A stretch of DNA of 64,000 bases, taken from assembly GCF_002878395.1 (NCBI RefSeq), contig NW_025892539.1, positions 215,118 to 279,117 on the forward strand, in the 5' to 3' direction. The stretch is from Capsicum annuum. Lineage: Eukaryota > Streptophyta > Magnoliopsida > Solanales > Solanaceae. The translations under genes and the position numbers were made by a program. Below the pieces are notes generated by a model, which made no database searches, was not told the origin of the DNA, and saw nothing but the letters and a program-made list of their open reading frames with translations. Positions 45,076-56,688 of the stretch are shown here, one piece after another. Every line of letters starts with the position of its first letter. The stretch's first letter is position 1.

Positions 45076-47259
45076 CTTCTAAACACACTGCAACACTATT
45101 TTCATCTCAAATCTCATCATCCAAGAGCACTAAAGGAGAAAAACAACTAGGGTTGCATAATTAAGCTTGAAGATCCGATTTCAAGGAAATTCCTCCATCA
45201 ATCATCAAGAATCTTCTTTCTAAGGTATGAGTAGTGTTCATCCACGGATTTTTTTTATCCGTGGAGTTCAAGAATCAATCTTTAAAATAGAAAAGATTGG
45301 TTGATTGTGGTGATATGATTATACCCATGTTGATGCTTGTTTGTTTTCCTCTTTTTCATTATAAAGTATGATTTCTATATTGTTGGGTGTTGATGATCAT
45401 GTTGTTGATATTGGGTGATTCCCAAGATGGAATCTCTATATGTTTTTGTGAATTCATGATATCATATGAGTTGGAAACATGTAAATTTGGTTGTTCATGA
45501 TGTATAATTTGATGATTTCACCTATGATTAAGATATACATGTAAGGTGTTTGATAAAATGCCTAAGAAACTAGAAATCATGCAATATAGCTATATTGTGA
45601 CTAAGTGAAGAATTCATGATATGCCTTACGTTCTAATAACTTCTATGTTGTTATTGTGCATTGTAAATGTCGTTTGAATACTCATGAACTATTCTTATGA
45701 AATTATGCTATGTTTACTTGCAAATCCTACTTATGAACAAGATGTTTGATAACCATGCAATCCACATGAACTTCCATGCTATTGGTATGTGTTGCCAATA
45801 TGATTATGCAATGAACATGATATTAAGATTGTGCAAGTACTTCCATGTGATATGAAATCCTTTCCATGTAATACATTGATCATAACCATGCTTAGTATGA
45901 GATCCCTATTTATGATATTATAAATTATGGACTCTACTCTTATGATCAAGTCAGTCATGTGTGTCAGTTTCCTTCCATCGAGTCCTAGGGGTACTTGTTG
46001 TATGCCTAGAGCCATGTCATGCTTCACGATATCCAAACTCTATCTATGATTCCATAAACTTCAGTCAGTCATGTACAGTCAGTTATCTATGTCCAGTCCC
46101 TCCAGATGGGAGTGGAGGTTGAACCCAAAGATGGGAACTCACCCATCAGTTCAGGGTGTGATTCTTAGTAGCAATCCTTATGTTCCAGAACTACGTAGCT
46201 AGCGTAGGTTGAGACATCTTAACCCATCAGCTTAGGGTTGATGAAGTGGCTTAACCCGTTAGTTTATGGTTCCCACTATTCTCATTTGAGTACTTGCCAG
46301 AATAGGGTCTCACAGCTATCCTTACCAGTGGTGTAGTATTGACACCCCTCCAGTCGGGAAGAGATTGGACCCCAGCTTAGCCATAACAGCATACATGGGG
46401 CATGTCGATTAAACACTACTTCCCATAGTTTTAGTAACAGTCTCAGTAAAAAACTCAGGACGTTCTTCAAATTTTAGTATATACAGGACTGTTAGATACA
46501 GTTATTTATGTTAACAATTTCTGTATCAGTCTCAGTAAAAGAATTCAGATAGTTTTTCAGATTTCAGTATATACAGGACTGTCAAATATAGTCGTCCATG
46601 TTATCAGTTTCAGTATCAGTCATGACAGTTATCAGTAAACCATGTATTAGATTACAGGTCATGCTATCTCGTAGTCACGATCCTAGTTTTTATATATGTG
46701 TGTTTGCACTCCCACATTCATATCAGTCAGTCAGTGTTGTTCATGCATGAAACCCTTTATGTTCATCCTACCTTCCTCGTATACTCAGTACTCCAGTTGT
46801 ACACAGTACGCATTTGCGCTATGGTGCTTTCATTTCATGTTACATCATATGTTCCGAGACACGAGCTCCAGCCCAGTAGTAGCGGTAGCGTTCTAGTCGC
46901 GGAGACACAGTGAGTCCTCATTGATTCGAGGACAATATAATTTGATTCATTTATTTATTCTTCAATTTAGTTTTACGGCATTAGTTGGAGACATGTTCCT
47001 TTAACTCTTTATTTAGACAGTTTAGAGGCTTTCAGATTTACTTTCAGATTTACGTCCAGATTTAGTTATTTTGGGTATTTTCTCCCACATGATTGTATTT
47101 AGTTGAACCTTATGGCCTAATAAATCCATGTATTCCGTATTATTATATTATGATTTGTAGTATACAGGTACAGGTATAAGTCATGGGTTAGCTTGTGGTC
47201 CCTCAGGGTCATGAACACCGTGTAGCATTCCAGTTCAGCAAATTAGGGTATTACAAACT

Positions 47260-47270
47260 TGGTATCAGAG
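47260..47270 (+). other. primer-binding site of Tekay B
   Basis: TGGTATCAGAG, complementary to the 3' end of initiator tRNA-Met, five bases after the LTR end. Intact apart from its last bases. Confidence 0.85.
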
Positions 47271-47473
47271 AATAAGGTTCAATAGAGTCCTAGGAAGTCT
47301 GAAAACCGTATCTAGTAGAGTCTTGTACATAGGTATGTTGCGTGCCACATTTATGTGCGGGAAGCTATAAGATGTTTTAGGAACTGTCCCCTTTCTTCAT
47401 TATTCATGTCATGCTAGTTATCATAATCACAAGTTAAACTTTCAGTATAATCCATTTTTCTCTTATTCCAGAC

Positions 47474-48560
47474 CATGGCCCAAAGAGAAGAAACCAGCTA
47501 GCTCCTCAGCTCGAAGATCCTTTGGGCGAACATGTTTCCCATGTGGAGTTTAGAGCTACATTTACCACACTTGCTCAGTCTATGGCTACACACAATGAAT
47601 GGCTACCAGTCATTCCGGCCAATCCAGTGGCCACTCCCAAAGTAGCTAGGGTTCAGGACTTCACCGGGATGAACCCTCCATCTTTCCATGGGTCTAAGTC
47701 TGATGAGGACCCTCAGGAGTTCATTAACCAAGTCCAAAAGGTCATTGACATATGGGTACTACTTTCCTTGAGAGTGATGAGTTAGCCACCTACCAATTAC
47801 AGGATGTTGCTCATGATTGGTACAAACAGTGGAAGTCTGAGAGGTTAGATGATACAGGCCCTATTGAGTGTAAGGAATTTGTCACGACCTTCTTAAATAG
47901 ATTCTTTCCCTAAGAGATGAGGGAAGCCAAAGTTCTTGAGTTGATCAACCTCAGGAAGGGGAATATGACGGTTAGGGAGTATTCTCTTAGATTCACTCAG
48001 CTAGCTAGGTATGCTCCTCATGTGGTCACAGATAATAGAGCTAAGATGAGCAAATTTGTGCAGGGGTCAACGATAGCATGGTAAATAAGTGTAGGTTTGC
48101 GATGATGATCGGTGATATGACCTTAGCAAGACTCATGACCCATGCCCAGCAAGTAGAAGAGCAGAAGTTTAAGACTAGGAAGAGGTAGAAAAATAAAGCA
48201 AGGTCAGGTAATTTCAACTTTACTCATCCCAAGTCAGATGGAGGAAACCGTTCACAGTTTTGCTCTAAGTCAGCCATTCCAGCTCCTTCCTCTGCCAACG
48301 CTCTAGTGCCAAAGTTTAGAGACGGCAATAGAAACAAAGCACTAGGCTCTAAATCTCAGGGCAGTGTTAGCAGTGCTCGAACGAATCCCCATTGTCAGAC
48401 TTATGATAAGAACCACAAGGGCATTTGTAGAGCCGGTAGTGATTTCTATTTTGGTTGTGGCAAGCCAGGCCACAGGATTAGGAAGTGTCTGTAGTCACAG
48501 TCCAGTCGCCCGAACCAGCAGGGTGCCATTTCCAGTGCTACCAGTGAGCAATGCCCAAAC
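47474..48560 (+). pseudogene. Tekay B gag
   Basis: ATG at 47474 opens MAQREET. After a frameshift near 47515 the frame runs GEHVSHVEFRATFTTLAQSM, RVQDFTGMNPPSFHGSKSDE and DPQEFINQVQKV. Later parts (YQLQDVAHDWYKQWKSERLD, LEVINLRKGN-like, REYSLRFTQLARYAPHVV) lie in another frame at 47790-48050. The basic/Ser nucleocapsid linker follows, then the zinc knuckle at 48449-48490 reading YFGCGKPGHRIRKC; the first Cys is Tyr (TGT to TAT). Several frameshifts and stops. It forms the particle and packages RNA in intact relatives. Confidence 0.88.
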
Positions 48561-49020
48561 AGACTCTACGCTCTTCAATCCTGGCAGGATCAGGAAAATT
48601 CTTCTGATGTCGTTATTGGTACGTTACAAATTTTCCATGTTTATGTTTATGCTTCACTAGAACCAGGTGCATCTTTTTCTTTTGTTACTCAATACATAGT
48701 AAGAGATTTTGAAATCAGTCCTGAAGTCCTAGTAGAGCCCTTCTAAGTCTCTACCCCAGTGGGTAAAACCATCATAGTCCTGTGGGTATATAGGAACTGC
48801 CCGGTTATGATATCTCAGAAATCCATATCAGTAGATTTAATGGAGTTAGAGATGACTAATTTTGATGTCATTATCGACATGGATTGGCTTCATTCCTGCT
48901 ATGCCACAGTCGACTGCAGAAATAGGATAGTTCAGTTTTAGTTCCCGAATGAGCCCGTCCTAGAGTGGAAGGGTAGCATTTCAGCATTCAGGGGTCAACT
49001 AGTTTCCTACCTTCAATCAA
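48561..49020 (+). pseudogene. Tekay B protease
   Basis: VIGTLQIFHVYVYASLEPGA then SFSFVTQYIVRDFEISPEVL. The catalytic D-x-G-A has become EPGA (Asp to Glu). The stretch at 48759-48941 gives ELEMTNFDVIIDMDWLHSCY, the conserved end of the domain. It cleaves the polyprotein in intact relatives. Confidence 0.8.
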
Positions 49021-49871
49021 GGAAAATGATTTCTAAGGGGTGTATGTATCATCTTGTGCATGTTAAAAATTCTAGTTCTGAATATCCCAGCCTCAAAACA
49101 GTCCATGTTGTTAATGAATACTCAGATGTCTTTCTCGAAGATCTTCCAGGTATTCCTCTTGAAAGGGAAATAGACTTCGGCATAGACCTTCTTCTGGAAA
49201 CTCAACCTATTTCTATTCCTCCATACAGAATGACATCAGCAGAACTCAAGGAACTAAAAGATCAGTTAAAGGATCTCTTAGATAAGGGATTCATCAGACC
49301 CAGCATTTTCCTATGGGGTGCACCAGTATTATTCATATGCAAGAAAGATGGTTCTCAAAGGATGTGTATTGATTATCATCAACTCAACAATGTCACAGTC
49401 AAGAAAAGATATCCTCTTCCCAGGATTGATGATCTATTCGACAAACTTCAGGGTGCCAGTTACTTCTCCAAGATAGACCTCAGATTAGGCTATTATCAAC
49501 TCAGAGTTAGAGAATGTGATATTCCAAAGACAACTTTCCATACTCGGTATGATCACTTCAAATTTTTAGTCATGCCATTTGTTCTCACCAATGCCCCTGC
49601 AACTTTTATGGATTTGATGAACCGTGTGTTCAAGCAGTACTTGGACATGTTTTTCATAGTCTTTAAAGATGATATTCTGTTTTATTCTCGCACAGAGCGT
49701 GATCATGCAGACTATCTCAGGATTGTTCTTCAGACTCTTAGGGATCACCAGTTATTCTCCAAGTTCAGCAAGTGCGAATTTTGTCTAAGATTAGTAGAAT
49801 TTCTTAGCCATATTGTTTTTGGTGATGGCATTAGAGTAAATCCTCAGAAAACTGAGGCAGTAAGAAACTAG
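49021..49871 (+). pseudogene. Tekay B reverse transcriptase
   Basis: The longest open frame of the window (281 codons, 49026-49871). Motifs in order: [80 protein letters not shown] (finger region), [14 protein letters not shown] (first catalytic Asp), [20 protein letters not shown] and the active site [14 protein letters not shown], where the usual YIDD/FIDD is FKDD (49662-49673). The two Asp are kept but the Lys is unusual. The frame closes at a TAG where Trp is expected (RN* for NWP). RT is almost full length; the element is dead through other lesions. Confidence 0.93.
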
Positions 49872-50560
49872 CCCAAACTCGTATCTCCATCAAATATTAG
49901 GAGTTTATTGGGTTTGGCTGGCTATTACAGATGGTTTGTTAAGGGATTTTCTTCTATTGCATCTCCTATGTCCAGATTAACTTAGAAGAAGATTAAATTT
50001 TAGTGGTTAGATTCATGCGAGAAGAGCTTTCAAGAGTTGAAGACTCGACTCACCTCTGCTCCAGTTCTAGCTATTCCAGATGGTTTAGACGGTTTTATAG
50101 TCTATTGTGATACATCCAAAGTGGGTTTAGGTTGTGTCCTCATGTAGTATGGTAAAGTCGTAGCCTACGCCTCCAGACAGTTAAAGTCATATGAGAAGTA
50201 TTATCCTACTCATGATCTTGAGTTAGCAGCAGTAGTTTTTGCCTTGAAGATTTGGAGGCATTATCTCTATGGTGTTCATGTAGATATCTTCACAGACCGT
50301 AAGAGCCTTCAGTATGTTATTTCCCAGAAAGATCTCAATCTTTGCCAGAGAAGGTGGTTAAAGATCCTGAAGGATTACGACATGAGTGTTCTTTATCATC
50401 CAGGAAAGGCCAATGTTGTGTCCGACGCTCTCTGTCAACTCTCTATGGGTAGTATTTCTCACGTTGAGGATAGTAAGAAAAAGATAGCTCAGGAGATCCA
50501 TCAACTTGCCAGACTAGGCGTTTGCTTAGTCGATTCTTGAGAGGGTGGTGTATGTGTTCA
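49872..50560 (+). pseudogene. Tekay B RNase H
   Basis: SNIRSLLGLAGYYRWFVKGF, then FIVYCDTSKVGLGCVLM (first Asp) with TAG for Gln, then [40 protein letters not shown] (Glu region), and the open stretch 50244-50540 with [20 protein letters not shown] (Asp), [20 protein letters not shown] and [14 protein letters not shown] (last Asp). The catalytic acids are all visible. Three or four stops at Gln or Trp positions. Confidence 0.92.
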
Positions 50561-51560
50561 TAGTAGTTCAAAGTCATCTCTAGTTTCTGAGGTGAAAAAG
50601 AAACAAGATAGGGATCCTAGCCTTGTCAAGCTCAAAGAGTCAGTTCAAAATCAGAAATTTGAGGTTTTCTACCATGGGGAAGATGGTGTTCTTCATTGTC
50701 AGGGTCATCTATGTGTTCCAGGTGTAGATAAATTGAGGCAGCAAATTCTTGTAGAAGCATATGGTGCGTGATACTCTATTTATCCAGGGGCCACTAAGAT
50801 GTACTGCGACATATGGGAGATCTATTAGGGGAGTGGGATGAAGAGAGATATTTTAGAGTTTATGGCTAAGTGCTCTACATGTCAATAGGTTAAGATAGAG
50901 CATCAGAAACCTAGTGGTTCCATGCAAGAGTTCACCATTCCTACTTGGAAGTGGGAAGAAGTTAACATGGACTTCATGATAGGTTTGCCTAGAACTCTTC
51001 ATCAACATGATTCAGTCTGGGTCATTATAGATAGAATGACCAAGTCTGCTTATTTCCTTTTTGTTCGTACTTCTTATTCCACTGAGGATTATGCCAAACT
51101 CTATATCAGGGAGTTAGTCAGATTACATGGTGTTCCACTATCTATCATCTCAGACAGAGGTACCCAGTTCACTTCCCATTTTTAGAAAGCATTCTAAAAG
51201 GGTCTCAGTACCCAAGTCCATCTCAACACAATATTTCATCCTCAGACAGATGGTCAAGCAGAGAGGACTATTCAGTCTCTTGAAGATATGCTAAGGGCGT
51301 GTGCAATTGACTTCAAGGGAAGTTGGGATGACCACTTTCCTTTGATTGAGTTTGCATACAAAAATAGCTATCATTCTAATGTCAGATGGATCCATTCGAA
51401 GCTCTCTATGGTAGGATATGTAGATCTTCGATTGGTTGGTTCGAAGTTAGTGAGGCCTCAATCATAGGTCCTGACTTAGTATTTGATGCCTTAGAGAAAG
51501 TTTAGTTGATCAGAGAGAGACTCCAGGCTGCTCAGAGCTGACAAATATCCTATGCAGATA
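50561..51560 (+). pseudogene. Tekay B integrase
   Basis: One frame with stops: FYHGEDGVLHCQGHLCVPGV, the zinc-binding module (YPGATKMYCDIW, CSTCQ) at 50780-50890, the core in the open stretch 50922-51185 with [10 protein letters not shown] (first Asp), [18 protein letters not shown] and [15 protein letters not shown] (second Asp), then PQTDGQAERTIQSLEDMLRA (Glu) at 51240-51300 and FPLIEFAYKNSYHSN. All of D, D and E are present. TAG stops stand for Trp or Gln at 50826, 50886, 51183 and nearby; a frameshift follows near 51385. Confidence 0.92.
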
Positions 51561-52042
51561 TTCGTAGAAAGGATCTCAAGTTCGAGGTCAATGACTATGT
51601 CTATCTTAAGATCTCTCCCATGAAGGGAGTGAAGAGGTTTGGCAAGAAAGGGAAACTCAGTCCCCGGTATGTCAGTCCCTTTAGAATTCTTTGTCGCTTC
51701 GGTAAGGTAGCTTATGAGCTTGAGTTTCCTTCAGATCTAGCCTCAGTCCATCCAGTCTTCAATGTCTCTTTGCTAAAGAAGTGCATAGGTGACCCAACAG
51801 TTGTTGTCCCTATTCAGAGCATCAATATTCAGAACAGCCTCTCTTATGAAGAGATTCCACTCAAAATCTTAGATCATCAGACTCGTAGATTGAGGAACAA
51901 ATAAGTCCCTCTAGTCAAGGTTCTTTGGCGAAATCAGTCTCATGAGGGATCTACTTCAGAAGCAGAAGCAGATATGCATACCAAGTATCCTCACCTCTTC
52001 CCCGCCAATTCAGATCAAGCTCAAGGTAACCATTTTCCTTAA
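51561..52042 (+). pseudogene. Tekay B integrase C-terminus and chromodomain-like tail
   Basis: FEVNDYVYLKISPMKGVKRF, GKKGKLSPRYVSPFRILCRF, GKVAYELEFPSDLASVHPVF and NVSLLKKCIGD (open stretch 51620-51904), then a stop and VPLVKVLWRNQS, EAEADMHTKYPHLFPA, ending at TAA 52040-52042. This is the chromovirus-type end, close to full length. The tail is thought to guide insertion to heterochromatin. Confidence 0.88.
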
Positions 52043-52282
52043 TCTTATTAAGTTTCATGTTCATGTTTCCAGTATAAACTTGGTACTAATTAACCGTTTC
52101 ATACTCAGCCAGGCATTCATGTGTCAGTTGTCCGTGCATCAGATATGCATGAGTTCAGTAAGTTTAGCATGTCAGACATGAGATCAAGTTTTAGTTCTTC
52201 ATGTTCAGTTTAGTTTCTATTATCTTGTATCCCTTCTCAGTAAATTCTCATTCGAGGACGAATGTTCCCAAGGGGGAGATAT
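52043..52282 (+). other. 3' UTR and polypurine tract of Tekay B
   Basis: Non-coding text with CATTCGAGGACGAATGTTCC (52250-52269), the phrase that ends Tekay internal regions, then the purine tract AAGGGGGAGATA at 52270-52281. Best-preserved polypurine tract in the window. Confidence 0.8.
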
Positions 52283-55175
52283 TTTAATACCCCGCATGTT
52301 TCTAAGCTAGGAAGTGAATAAGTATTCCTACGTATGAAATCTCCTATTCTGTGATTCATACTTGAGTACATGAATTACAATGAATATCCTAGTGATAGGA
52401 TAGCTTATGATGCATTAAGCATGTTCATATGAGTCACTTAAGGTAATACAAGCTAAGAGTTTTTGAATCCATCACGTTTTAGTGTTTGATTTTGCAAGGG
52501 TAATCTTTGAATGAGTATAACTCGATGTTACTATGGTATTTTGGATGATTTAGACCCACCAAATTGTAGATAATTGAATTAGCTTTCCAATAATACCAAT
52601 TTTGTCTTAATCCAATACCCGAGTGAAAAGTTATGCGTATTTTCGTGAGAGACAGTAAGCATAGGCGATCGGTTAGGCGCTGCCCAACTCAAGCATAGGC
52701 GATTGGTTAGGATCCACCCAACCCAAGAATAGGTAATTGGTTAGGCGCCGCCCAACCCAAGCATAGGCGATTACTTGGGCGCCGCCAATGCCAAATTCTA
52801 GGTGTCAAAAACACTCCTTCGTGAGTTATTTTAAGGGTAATTAAGACTTTAAATACTCCTTACATGTTCCTCAACTTAACCCTATGAAGTATATATCTTC
52901 TAAACATACTGCAACCCTATTTTCATCTCAAAGCTCATCATCCAAGAGCACTAAAGGATAAAAACAACTAGGGTTGCATAATTAAGCTTGAAGATCCGAT
53001 TTCAAGGAAATTCCTCCGTCAATCATCAAGAGTCTTCCTTCTAAGGTATGCGTAGTGTTCATCCACGGATTCCTTTTGTCCGTTACGGTTAATAATCAAT
53101 CATTAAAATACAAAAGTTTGTTTGATTGTGGTGATATGATTATACCCATGTTGATGCTTGTTTGTTTTCCTCATTTTCATTATAAAGTATGATTTCTATA
53201 TTGTTGGGTGTTGATGATCACGTTGTTGATATTGGGTGATTCCCAAGATGGAATCTTTCTACGTTTTTGTGAATTAATGATATCATATGAGTTGGAAACA
53301 TGTAAATTTGGTTGTTCATGATCTATAATTTGATGAGGTCACCTATGCTTAAGATGTGCATGTAAGGTGTTTGATAAAATGCCTAAGAAACTAAAAATCA
53401 TGCAATATAGCTAAATTGTGCCTAAGTGAAGGATTCATGATATGCCCTTACGTTCCAATGACTTCTATGTTGTTAATGTGACTTGTAAATGTTGTTGGAA
53501 TACTCATGAACTATTCTTATGAAATTATGCTATGTTTACTTGCAAATCCTACTTATGAACAAGATGTATGATAACCATGCAATCCACATGAACTTCCATT
53601 CTATTGGTATGTGTTGCCAATCTGATTATACAATGAACATGATATTAAGATTGTGCAAGTACTTCCATGTGATATGAAATCCTTTCCATGCAATACATTG
53701 TTGATAACCATGCTTAGTATGAGATCCCTATTTATGATACTATAAATTATGGACTCTACTCTTATGATCAAGTCAGTCATGTGTGTCAGTTTCCTTCCAT
53801 CGAGTCCTGGGGGTACTTGTACCCGAAGACTATAGTTGTGTGCCTAGAGCCATGTCATGCTTCATGATATCCAAACTCTAGATATGATTTCATAGACTTC
53901 AGTCAGTTATGTGACTCAGGAAAATCTCATGATCTTAGTCAGTTGTTAGATATCAGTAACATTCCACCAGTCAACGGTATTCAGTAAGATTAAGTCATGT
54001 ACAGTCAATTATTTATATCCAGTCCCTCCAGATGGGAGTGGCGGTTGAACCCAAGGATGGGAACTCACCCGTCAGTTCAGGGTGTGATTCTTAGTAGCAA
54101 TCCTTATGTTCCAGAAGTATGTAGCCAGCGTAGGTTGAGACATCTTAACCCGTCAGCTTAGGGTTGATGAAGTGGCTTAACCCGTTAGTTTATGGTTCCC
54201 ACCATTCTCATTTGAGTACCTGCTAGTATAGGGCCTCACAGCTGTCCTTACTAGTGGTGCGGTATTGACACCTCTCCAGTCAGGGCAGAGATTGGACCCC
54301 AGCTTAGCCATAATAGCATACATGGGGCATGTCGGTTAAACACTACTTCCCATAGTTTCAGTAACAATCTCAGTAAAAGAACTTAGGGCGTTCTTCAGAT
54401 TTCAGTATATATAGGATTGTCAGATACAGTCATCCATGTTAACAATTTCAGTATCAATCTCAGTAAAAGAACTCAGATAGTTCTTCAAATTTCAGTATAT
54501 ATAGGACTGTCAGATACAGTCATCCATGTTATCAGTTTCAGTATCAGTCATGACAGTTATCAATAAACCATGTATTAGTTTACAGGTCATGCTATCACGT
54601 AGTCATGGTCCCAGTTTCTATATATGTGTGTTTGCACTCCCACGTTCATATTAGTCAATCAGTGTTCTTCATGCATGAAACCCTTTATGTTCAGCCTACC
54701 TTCCTCGTATACTCAGTACTCCAGTTGTACTGACGCATTTGCGCTATGGTGCTTTCTTTTCATGTTATACCCTAGGTTCCGAGACACGAGCTCTAGCCCA
54801 GCAATAGCGGTAGCGTTTCTGTCACAGAGACATAGTGAGTCCTTATTGATTCGAGGACAATATGATTTGATTTATTTATTTATTCTTCAGTTCAGTTTTA
54901 CGGAGTTAGTTGGAGACTCTTTCCTTCAACTCCTTATGCAGACAGTTTAGAGGCTTTCAGATTTACTTTCTGATTTACGTCCAAATTTAGTTTGGTATTT
55001 TCACCCACATGATTGTATTCAGCTGAACCTTATGGCCTTACAGTTCCATGTATTCCGCATTATTATATTATGATTTGCAGTATACAGGTACAGATATCAG
55101 TCATGGGTGAGATTGTGGTCCCTTGGGGTCATGAGCACCGTGTAGCATTCCGGTTCAGCAAATCGGCGTGTTACA
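52283..55175 (+). repeat. 3' LTR of Tekay B
   Basis: Starts TTTAATACCCCGCAT (TG mutated to TT) and ends GGCGTGTTACA. It pairs with 44463-47255 and has two extra segments, near 53821 (about 16 bp) and 53912-54000 (about 85 bp). Its 34-bp array is at 52659-52794 and its TATA at 52890. Confidence 0.9.
52659..52794 (+). repeat. 34-bp tandem repeat, 4 copies (3' LTR)
   Basis: Same array and register as 44838-44973, with independent point changes; unit 2 carries GGATCCACCC in place of GGCGCCGCCC. Confidence 0.85.
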
Positions 55176-55180
55176 AATAG
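55176..55180. repeat. TSD of Tekay B, right copy (AATAG)
   Basis: Pairs with AATAA at 44458-44462. Confidence 0.7.
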
Positions 55181-55929
55181 CCTTAACAACCACTCCAGAT
55201 CTGCTCCACTAGTGCTCTTCCAAAAGGCTACTGGAATTTCGTCTGGCCCCGTAGCCCTACCCCGCCTCATCCTGCGAATAGCTCGCTTGACCTCCTCAAC
55301 CTCGATACGCCTATAATAACTATAATCACGACCCTCCTCAGATATCTCCAAGTCTCCCAACACAGAACGTTTGTCCCCGTAGTTCAAAAGTTTATGAAAA
55401 TAGGATTGCCACCTCTCCCTAATGAGGGCATCCTCAACTACTACTATACCATACTCTCCTTTGATGCATTTCACTTGGTCAAGGTCATGAGCCCTTCGCT
55501 CCCTGGCCTTGTCCATCCAATACAAATTTTTATCTACGCCTTTCTCCTCTAAAGCCATATACAACATCTCAAAAGATGTTGTCTTAGCCACCGTAACCGC
55601 TAACTTAGCCTCTCTTCTAGCAATCTTATACTCATCGTTATTCGTCTATCTTTCCTCATCATCCTTTATCCCAACCAACTTACCATAAGCCACCTATTTA
55701 GACTCCACATTTCTCTTAACCTCTTTGTTCCACCACCGGTGTCCTCGATGTTTTCCAGATCGACCTCTCAAGACACCCAATACCTCTCTAGTGGTCTCCT
55801 TAATGCATCTGGAAGTTATCTCCCACATATTATCCACCCCCCCTCTACTCTCCCAAGCCCCCTACTTTTTAACTTCTCTTCTATCTCCAAAGCACTAGCC
55901 AAAATCAGGCTTCCCTACTTAATCCTGGG
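55176..55929 (-). pseudogene. LINE linker and RT N-terminal part (upstream half at the split)
   Basis: The minus-strand frame gives VLGVLRGRSGKHRGHRWWNK, EVKRNVESK then a stop, YKIARREAKLAVTVAKTTSF, and an open 164-codon stretch (55591-55097, whose last codons run into the LTR) with NLYWMDKARERRAHDLDQVK, ALIRERWQSYFHKLLNYGDK and IRRMRRGRATGPDEIPVAFW, the conserved start of the RT domain (GRA.GPDEIP.E.WK). It ends LEWLLRL at the Tekay B insertion. One or two frameshifts and four stops. Confidence 0.88.
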
Positions 55930-56688
55930 TCATGCCTTCCTACTTCTCTTTTTTTTGCCCTTATTGATAACCAAGTCCATCACCAACAAACTATGTTGAG
56001 TCAAGAGATTCTCACTAGGTATGACTTTACAGCCTTTACATAGAGCTTTATCCCATTTTCTAAGAAGCAAAAAATCTATCTGAGTATTGGCCACTGAACT
56101 ACGAAACATAATAAGGTGATCCTCCTTCTTCGAAAAGCTCAAATTTGCTATCCACAACCCAAAAGCCCTACAAAAATCCATCAGAGAAGTTTCTCCTTCA
56201 TTCCGTTTACCAAAACCGAAACCACCATGCACATCATTATACCCTCTCGACAAAGACCTAATATGCCCATTGAAATCCCCTCCCATAAAAAGCTTCTCTG
56301 TGCTCGGGATGCTCTTCACCACCTCATCTAAAACCTCCCAGAATTCCTTCTTCGCCTCTTCATCCAAACCTACTTGCGGGGCATAGGCACTAATAACATT
56401 CACCATAGACCCTCCCATGACTAACTTAATAGACATCAATCTATCACTAACTCTCTTTACCTCTACCACCTGCTTTCTAAGATCTTCATCTACTAAGATA
56501 CCTACCCCATTTCTATATCTCATGCTACCCGAGTGCCACAACTTATATCCATCCACATCTCTCGCTTTAGTGCCTACCCATTTAGTTTCCTGGACACACA
56601 CTACACTAACCCTCCTCTTTCTAAGAATCTTCACCAACTCTACAGACTTACCCTGTGAAGTACCAATGTTCCAAGACCCAACTCGCAA
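55930..56688 (-). pseudogene. LINE APE-type endonuclease domain (252 codons open)
   Basis: The minus-strand ATG at 56688 opens MRVGSWNIGTSQGKSVELVK (Asn of the first motif). It continues with VVCVQETKWVGTKARD (catalytic Glu), GVGILVDEDL, VISAYAPQVGLDEEAK (Tyr), KLFMGGDFNGHIRSLSRG (Asp and Asn), TQIDFLLLRKWD (Asp) and LLTQHSLLVMDL (final His). All the usual catalytic residues of the AP-endonuclease fold are visible. It nicks target DNA to prime reverse transcription. The frame stops at 55930 where the linker should continue, so this is an intact domain in a broken gene. Confidence 0.9.

Larger units (their letters stand above)
44463..47255 (+). repeat. 5' LTR of Tekay B
   Basis: Starts TGTAATACCCGCAT and ends GGGTATTACA. 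It contains a 34-bp tandem repeat (44838-44973), a TATA box (45069) and long stretches rich in 'cagtcagt/cagtatcagt' words (46060-46640). It lacks about 100 bp present in the 3' copy. Confidence 0.9.
44463..55175 (+). mobile_element. Tekay/Del element B, complete, nested in the LINE
   Basis: A 10.7-kb Ty3/gypsy element: 5' LTR (2793 bp), primer-binding site, gag, protease, RT, RNase H, integrase, chromodomain-like tail, polypurine tract, 3' LTR (2893 bp), TSD AATAA/AATAG. The LTRs differ at about 13 of the first 200 aligned sites by hand count, so this is the youngest LTR element here. Almost the whole coding region can be followed in one or two frames with scattered stops. Confidence 0.92.

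Noticed and set aside
46696..46913. Cys/Ser-rich open stretch (MCVCTPTF...), repeated at 54624-54950
   Set aside because: It occurs in both LTRs of Tekay B. The 54624 copy differs by an indel in 'tacacagtacg' and runs on in another way, so it is LTR text, not a conserved peptide.
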